Source: Lachnospiraceae bacterium (GTDB lineage Bacteria > Bacillota > Clostridia > Lachnospirales > Lachnospiraceae). From it: a stretch of DNA of 10,208 bases. How positions within the stretch are numbered: the first letter of the stretch is position 1; every line of letters starts with the position of its first letter. The translations under genes were made by a program, and so were the position numbers. The notes beneath the pieces were generated by a model that worked only from the letters and a program-made list of their open reading frames with translations, did not search any database and was not told where the DNA came from. The stretch is taken from the NCBI GenBank assembly GCA_017437205.1, contig JAFSBP010000083.1, positions 1 to 10,208 on the forward strand, in the 5' to 3' direction. Below, one piece after another: positions 5,590 to 10,208 of the stretch.

Positions 5590-6945
5590 CTAGCCCAAAA
5601 TATCCTTTACATCCCGAAGTCCGATATTCGTCGTAACGACAACGACCGTATCTCCTACCTGCATTCTGTCCTGACCTCTGGGAGTGATGATTTTTCCTTG
5701 ATGATTGATGCTGCAAATCAAAAGATTCTGTTTCAGATTCAGTTCCTGAAGAGGAATATTCACCACCGAGGAATCCTCGCGGATCTGAAATTCCAACGCC
5801 TCAACGCGATCTCCAAACATCTTATACATCGTTTCCACATTGCTCCCGATGGAGTTCTGCATTGCACGGACGTAGCGGACAATGTACTCAGAGGTAAGAT
5901 ATTTCGGATAAATCACACTGCCAAGCTCCATGTTGTCCACGATCTCATCAAAGCTGATTTTATTCACCTTTGTGACAATCTTCGCCTTAGAATGGCGCTT
6001 CGCAAACAGGGACAGCATGATATTTTCCTCATCAAGAGCGGTCAGTGCTACAAACGCTTCCGTACTGCGCACATCCAACTCAAGGAGAAGCTCTCGGTCA
6101 ATCTCGTCACCGTTAATCACTCGGGCTTTGGGCAAAAGTTCACTGAGCTGTTCGCAACGGGCAAAATTTTTCTCCAAAATCGTGACTTCTATCCCCATGT
6201 CACACAGTTGCTGGGCAAGGTAATAGGACAGCGAATCACCACCCACCAAAATTGCGTCTTTCACCTGGTTTGTCTCAACGCCGATGCGCTGGAAGAACTT
6301 TGCCGCATTGGACGGTGACGCAACGATTGAGACAACATCACCTGCTTCCAACATGAAGTTACCGTCAGGGATAACCACGTCACCCCCGCGCTCTACCGCA
6401 CAGACAAGCACATCACACTGTACCAGCCCATGAATCCCTTTCAATTGAGTCTTGCACAGACGATTTCCTGCCTCCAGTTTAAACTTCAGCAATTCTATTT
6501 TCCCCTTCGCGAAGGTGTCAATCTCAATCGCAGAGGGAAAGCGCAACAACCTGGCAATCTCTGTTGCTGCCGCATATTCGGGATTGATCGTCATGGAGAG
6601 TCCCAACTCTTCCTTGATAAAGTCAATTTCTTTTATGTACTCCGGATCGCGCACCCGTGCGATCGTCTGGCAGCCGCCGGCTTTTCGCGCAAACAGGCAG
6701 GCGAGAAGATTCTGCTCATCCATACCTGTCGCTGCAATCAAAAGATCCGCCGTCTCTATTCCCGCCTCAATCAACGTCATGTAACTGGCGCCGTTGCCGA
6801 TAATCCCCTTCACATCGTATCGGCTGGACACTCGCTGTACTTTCTTTGCATTCTGATCAATGACCGTGATATCATGTCCCTCACCGCTCAAATGCTCAGT
6901 CAGTGTCACACCTACATTTCCGCATCCCACAATAATAATCTGCAT
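5590..6945 (-). CDS. trkA: TrkA, cytoplasmic gating subunit of Trk potassium uptake
   Basis: A peripheral membrane protein that binds NAD(H) or other nucleotides and gates TrkH. The 451 residues form the full tandem layout RCK_N (about 1-120), RCK_C (about 135-220), RCK_N (about 230-345), RCK_C (about 365-450). The first nucleotide site is intact: GCGNVG at 7-12 and the acidic Asp30 ending the second strand (VIDQ). The second site is degenerate (VGGDSLSYYLA instead of GxGxxG), so half of the dinucleotide sites may not bind. GGAGG lies 6 bases before the ATG at 6945. It follows the protease gene by 28 bases and precedes trkH by 10, the expected pairing. The gene is intact although its partner trkH is broken, so TrkA would need readthrough, a second TrkH elsewhere, or is itself now without a partner. 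Stop codon TAG. Confidence 0.95.
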   Translation of the reverse strand: MQIIIVGCGNVGVTLTEHLSGEGHDITVIDQNAKKVQRVSSRYDVKGIIGNGASYMTLIEAGIETADLLIAATGMDEQNLLACLFARKAGGCQTIARVRDPEYIKEIDFIKEELGLSMTINPEYAAATEIARLLRFPSAIEIDTFAKGKIELLKFKLEAGNRLCKTQLKGIHGLVQCDVLVCAVERGGDVVIPDGNFMLEAGDVVSIVASPSNAAKFFQRIGVETNQVKDAILVGGDSLSYYLAQQLCDMGIEVTILEKNFARCEQLSELLPKARVINGDEIDRELLLELDVRSTEAFVALTALDEENIMLSLFAKRHSKAKIVTKVNKISFDEIVDNMELGSVIYPKYLTSEYIVRYVRAMQNSIGSNVETMYKMFGDRVEALEFQIREDSSVVNIPLQELNLKQNLLICSINHQGKIITPRGQDRMQVGDTVVVVTTNIGLRDVKDILG

Positions 6946-6973
6946 AGTCCACCTCCGAACAACAAGCGCCGAC

Positions 6974-8284
6974 TTACTTCATTTTCTGCTTCAGCTCTTC
7001 CAGTGCCCGGTCAAGCTGATTGTCTTCGCCCTTCTCAGGGTCATACTCTACAACCACATCCGGCGTAATACCGATACCATGAATATTTCTTCCGTTCGGT
7101 GTATAGTAGTCAGAGGTGGTAAACTTAATTCCGGTAGTACCGTCATACAGCGGAATAATCTGTTGAACAATACCTTTTCCATAGGTGGTTGTTCCAACCA
7201 AAGTGCCCACCTTATAGTCTTGTATCGCACCGCTGAGCACTTCCGATGCACTTGCGCTGTATCCGTCCACCAATACCACCAGCGGAGTCTTGAATCCGCT
7301 GGCCGGAACGGAGTGTACCTGATCTTTGGTGTAATTACTCTTGATGGTCAGCACCACACCTCCGGGAAGCAGCTGTCCGGCAATATCCAGAACACTGTCC
7401 AACAGTCCGCCGGGATTACCGCGAAGATCTAAAACCAGACCCTTCATCCCCTGCGCATTCAAATCCTTAAGTGCCGCCTCAAACTGATCTGCCGCATTTC
7501 CGGCAAACTGAATTAGCTGAACATAACCTACATTGTCTTCCAACATTTCCCAGTAGACAAAATCCTGCTCCACCTGGCGGCGTTCCACCTGCAGGGTAAT
7601 ATTTTCCTTAGTGCTTGCACGGTATACGACAATCTCTACCTTACTTCCCTCATCGCCTTTGATGAGACCGACAACTTCATCTACAGGCATCTGGCGGATA
7701 TCCTGTCCGGCAACACCGACGATCACATCGCCCTCCTTCATGCCTGCTTCAAGTGCAGGGCTGGTACGAAAAACGTGGGTAACCGTGATCTCCATCGTCT
7801 CCAGATTTTGGGACACCTGGACACCGATACCATAATATTTTCCTTCGTTGCTCTCCAGAAGTTCCTTAAACTCCTCCTCATTATAATAGCAGGCGTAATC
7901 ATCACCAAGCCCGGTCATCAAACCGTGAAGCATGGCATCCTCTACCTTATCCATGTCGATATCATACAGAAAATAGCCATCCAGATAGTCAAAAATATTC
8001 TGGAGTTTCTTTAAATCCACATCAGAGGCAATTCCGGTCAGCGCATCCCCCGTAGTCCCCTGAGAAGGCTGTCCTTCTCCGCTCTTCAACGAAAAGACCA
8101 ACGGGATCATCACCAGCAAGGCGACCAACGCACCGAGCAGCGCACCAATCACACCGCCGGAAATCTTATCTCCCTTACGGCTTCGTTCCGTCTCATCGCG
8201 ATAATTTTCCAACACGGCAAGGCGGCGTTTCAGCGCTGCGTTCTCCAGCTCCATCTCATTCTCACCAAACATCTTCTCTTCCAT
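6974..8284 (-). CDS. S41 family carboxy-terminal processing protease (CtpA/CtpB-like)
   Basis: A membrane-anchored serine protease acting outside the cell membrane, trimming or degrading proteins from their C-termini. Counting from the ATG at 8284: a charged, possibly coiled N-terminus (1-38), one membrane helix at about 41-66, a PDZ domain at about 150-235 (YYGIGVQV through LEAGMKEGDVIVGVAGQDI), and the S41 core. The Ser-Lys-Gln catalytic set is present: Ser345 in YSASASE, Lys370 in TYGKGIVQ and Gln374; the oxyanion strand DLRGNPGG is intact. The frame is open to a GTG at 8293, but AAGGA is one base from that GTG and about 10 from the ATG, so the ATG start (436 residues) is preferred. It lies 32 bases after the M23 gene. 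In Pseudomonas aeruginosa a CtpA protease degrades M23 endopeptidases, so control of the neighbouring hydrolase is a reasonable inference. Confidence 0.93.
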   Translation of the reverse strand: MEEKMFGENEMELENAALKRRLAVLENYRDETERSRKGDKISGGVIGALLGALVALLVMIPLVFSLKSGEGQPSQGTTGDALTGIASDVDLKKLQNIFDYLDGYFLYDIDMDKVEDAMLHGLMTGLGDDYACYYNEEEFKELLESNEGKYYGIGVQVSQNLETMEITVTHVFRTSPALEAGMKEGDVIVGVAGQDIRQMPVDEVVGLIKGDEGSKVEIVVYRASTKENITLQVERRQVEQDFVYWEMLEDNVGYVQLIQFAGNAADQFEAALKDLNAQGMKGLVLDLRGNPGGLLDSVLDIAGQLLPGGVVLTIKSNYTKDQVHSVPASGFKTPLVVLVDGYSASASEVLSGAIQDYKVGTLVGTTTYGKGIVQQIIPLYDGTTGIKFTTSDYYTPNGRNIHGIGITPDVVVEYDPEKGEDNQLDRALEELKQKMK

Positions 8285-8316
8285 CTCGGTCACTTCCTTC
8301 TATATTATCATTACTC

Positions 8317-9741
8317 TCACGGCGCCACATATTGCAGAGGATCCACAGAGAAACTTGAGTTGATAAAGCCTCCAACCCGAACCTCAAAATGCAGATGTGC
8401 TCCGGTAGACCAGCCGGTATTTCCCACCAGACCGATAGTCTGTCCCTGGCTAACCCACTGCCCCTCAGTAACATTTCTCTTGCTAAAGTGCATATACACA
8501 GTGTATGTACTGTTTCCGTGATACAAAATCACCCAATTTCCCGCAGATTCACTGTATCGGGATATAACCACCATTCCGGCGGCCGCGGCAGACACCGGAG
8601 CTCCCTCCAGTGCGCCGTAAGGCAGAGCTATATCAATGCCCTTGTGATTACTTAAGGTTCCATTCACAGCTCCGGTTATCGGATCCACTCGATAGCCAAA
8701 CAAAGAGGTGATCCTGGTACAACTGGCTACCGGCCAGATCATTCCTTTATCAGAGACTTCCTGATCACTCGTCCCCGTATCCGGCTTCTCCGGCTCCGGC
8801 GCAGGTGCGGTAGGTTTTTCTGCATCTTCTTTATCCGAACCACTCTGATTATTTTGATTATTTCTGTTTTCTTCTTCCTGTCTCTTCTGTTCTTCTTCCT
8901 GACGTTTCTTTTCTTCTTCCTCTTGGCGTTTCTTCTCTTCCTCGATACGCTTCCGCTCTTCCTCCTCCAGGCGTTCAATCTCCTTCTGGATTTCAAGAAG
9001 TGCCTTTTCTTCCTCCGCCATCGCCTGATCATAATCTACAATCAGGTGATCCGTGTCCTCGATCAGATCCTCCAAATCTTTCAGTTCATCCGCCTTCGCG
9101 TCCGCCAAGAGAACCAGTGCGCTTTCCTTCGCCTTCAGTTCAACCTCCCATGCCTCCAGTTCTGTTTTTTGTGTAAGCAAAACCTCTTTTGCATCTTCGA
9201 TCTGAACAATTGTCTCCTGATAACGGTTAAGCATAGTCCTATCATACTCGGATATCTGCGAAATATACTCCGTCTTACTCAAAAAATCCGTAAAGCTCTT
9301 CGCCGAAAAAAGCAGTTCCAGATACTCTGTGTCGCCCCGCTCATACATATAGCGTATGCGAAGCTTCATCTTCTCATACTGTTCTTCCGCCTCTGCTTCT
9401 GCCGCACGAAGTTCTTCAGTGACCCTTTCGATCTGCTGCATCACTGCAAATTTTTCCTCAGTCATCACGGCTACTTCATCGATTACCGCACGGATTTCAG
9501 CTTCCACCGCCGCAATATACTCTTCTGCGTCCTTTTGCTTCTCTTTTAGCTCCGCCAGCTTCTTTTCCGTTTCTTTGCGTTCCGCCTCAATGCGGTCAAT
9601 ATTCGTCTGGACATCATCCAGCTTATCTTTGTTTCCCTGTATCTCTGATGCCGCTGCAACCAAACCGACCGACAATACCACGATCATCAAAACCGCCGTC
9701 AGCTTGAGGCGCCAGCCCATCTTTCTTCCTACGTTTGTCAC
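8317..9741 (-). CDS. EnvC-like coiled-coil M23 peptidoglycan hydrolase
   Basis: A secreted cell-wall endopeptidase or hydrolase activator, likely working with FtsEX at the division septum. Order: signal peptide or anchor (basic start, hydrophobic 12-30, AAAS junction), long coiled coil (about 35-255, with the usual YMYERGDTEYLELLFSAKSFTDFL break at 131-154), a Glu/Lys/Arg/Gln stalk (259-291), an Asn/Pro/Glu linker, and a C-terminal LytM/M23 domain (about 335-474). The LytM site looks complete: His366 and Asp370 in NHKGID, His418 in YMHFS, His449 and His451 in HLHFEV. E. coli EnvC has lost its metal ligands and only activates amidases; this protein could therefore cut peptide bonds itself. Start: GTG at 9741 has AGGAGA 6 bases upstream; an ATG at 9720 also has AGGA, giving a protein seven residues shorter. 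It follows ftsX by 20 bases. Confidence 0.92.
   Translation of the reverse strand: MTNVGRKMGWRLKLTAVLMIVVLSVGLVAAASEIQGNKDKLDDVQTNIDRIEAERKETEKKLAELKEKQKDAEEYIAAVEAEIRAVIDEVAVMTEEKFAVMQQIERVTEELRAAEAEAEEQYEKMKLRIRYMYERGDTEYLELLFSAKSFTDFLSKTEYISQISEYDRTMLNRYQETIVQIEDAKEVLLTQKTELEAWEVELKAKESALVLLADAKADELKDLEDLIEDTDHLIVDYDQAMAEEEKALLEIQKEIERLEEEERKRIEEEKKRQEEEEKKRQEEEQKRQEEENRNNQNNQSGSDKEDAEKPTAPAPEPEKPDTGTSDQEVSDKGMIWPVASCTRITSLFGYRVDPITGAVNGTLSNHKGIDIALPYGALEGAPVSAAAAGMVVISRYSESAGNWVILYHGNSTYTVYMHFSKRNVTEGQWVSQGQTIGLVGNTGWSTGAHLHFEVRVGGFINSSFSVDPLQYVAP
8869..8967 (-). repeat. Low-complexity Glu/Lys/Arg/Gln-rich coding repeat
   Basis: Imperfect repeats of a KRQEEE-type unit encode residues 259-291 of the M23 protein, forming a charged rigid stalk between the coiled coil and the catalytic domain. 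The DNA is a run of TTC/TTCTTC-like pyrimidine triplets on the plus strand, prone to length change in multiples of three. Confidence 0.7.
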
Positions 9742-9761
9742 ACAAACTCTCCTATCTCTAG

Positions 9762-10208
9762 TTACACCCGTAAATATCTCCGCACCGCTATGCGGCTGCC
9801 AAAAAAGCCAATGCCGATTCCCTGAATGAGTGCCACCGGTACCAGCACCCGGAAAATCTCACTCACCGGCAAAAAAGCTATCACACCCAAGAAAACCGTC
9901 AATTTTTGCAGGGCATACGCCACCGCTTCACCGTAGGCATACCATACGCCGATGAGCGGAATCGCCGATCCGAGGAGTCCGATCACCAGTCCCTCCATCA
10001 CGAAGGGGGCTCTGATCATCACATTTGCCGCGCCAATCAGACGCATGATGCGAATCTCTTCTTTTCTCCTCACGATCGCTGCAGCCACAGTATTTCCGAT
10101 CAAAAACACTGATACTGCAAGCAAAATACCGATCAGCACCAGAGAGACGATTACCAGCGCATTTATAAACGTTGTCAAACCGGACACCGTCAAGCTGGAA
10201 TAATTCAC
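9762..10208 (-). CDS. ftsX: Cell division protein FtsX, C-terminal part (5' end outside window)
   Basis: FtsX is the membrane subunit of the FtsEX ABC-type complex, which uses ATP hydrolysis by FtsE to switch on septal peptidoglycan hydrolases outside the membrane. The 148 visible codons cover the last three of four membrane helices: an INALVIVSLVLIGILLAVSVFLI helix, the family motif RRKEEIRIMRLIGAANVMIRAPFVMEG, and two further helices ending FGSRIAVRRYLRV. The extracellular loop and the first helix lie beyond the right edge. The GTG at the edge (VNYSS) is an internal valine codon, because FtsX proteins reach this point near residue 150. It precedes the M23 gene by 20 bases, and ftsE should lie immediately upstream outside the window. 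Confidence 0.92.
   Translation of the reverse strand: MNYSSLTVSGLTTFINALVIVSLVLIGILLAVSVFLIGNTVAAAIVRRKEEIRIMRLIGAANVMIRAPFVMEGLVIGLLGSAIPLIGVWYAYGEAVAYALQKLTVFLGVIAFLPVSEIFRVLVPVALIQGIGIGFFGSRIAVRRYLRV

Noticed and set aside
8854..9549. Plus-strand open frame rich in Phe and Leu that looks like a membrane protein
   Set aside because: It is the mirror of the Glu/Lys-rich coiled coil and stalk of the M23 gene: GAA/AAG codons read as TTC/CTT on the other strand.
1..10208. CRISPR array, insertion sequence, phage or defence system
   Set aside because: No spaced direct repeats of 23-37 bases, no transposase or integrase frames and no terminal inverted repeats were seen; the only tandem repeats are coding repeats in the sortase and M23 genes.

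Overview
The window looks like chromosomal DNA of a low-to-moderate-GC Firmicute, most likely a clostridial gut anaerobe of the Lachnospiraceae type. The grounds are the gene content (TrkA/TrkH, a class B sortase, SfsA, an FtsX-M23-S41 cluster), strong GGAGG-type ribosome binding sites, and hairpin-plus-T-tract terminators. This placement is inferred from gene content, not from a marker gene.

Layout. Bases 2-922 (+) hold the 3' part of a GH43-like beta-propeller glycosidase gene cut by the left edge; it ends at a hairpin terminator (945-985). Converging on it is an N-terminally truncated short-chain dehydrogenase (982-1368, -), judged a pseudogene. Next on the minus strand comes ppiB (1558-2085), a cyclophilin with its own promoter (2120-2148) and terminator (1500-1539). 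Bases 2086-2470 carry no confident gene but are dense in structure: two perfect hairpins, one ending in a plus-strand U-tract, a terminator for the sortase gene, and one or two small minus-strand reading frames.

From 10208 down to 2471 the minus strand carries a tightly packed run that looks like one operon. In order of transcription it is ftsX (5' end outside the window), an EnvC-like M23 murein hydrolase, an S41 carboxy-terminal processing protease, trkA, trkH, sfsA and a class B sortase. Gaps are 1-33 bases, each intact gene has a good ribosome binding site, and a terminator follows the sortase gene. FtsX and the M23 protein fit the FtsEX-controlled septal peptidoglycan hydrolase system; the S41 protease may tune such hydrolases. 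TrkA gates TrkH for potassium uptake, SfsA is a nuclease-family protein, and the sortase anchors surface proteins.

The most notable anomaly is trkH. Its reading frame is otherwise conserved from end to end but is broken by two in-frame stops (TAG and TAA, 42 bases apart) before the fourth pore loop, while trkA beside it is intact. The second is the structured 2086-2470 intergenic region, a candidate small RNA and/or small-protein locus. I saw no rRNA, tRNA, CRISPR array or insertion sequence, and nothing that clearly amounts to a new defence or mobile system.
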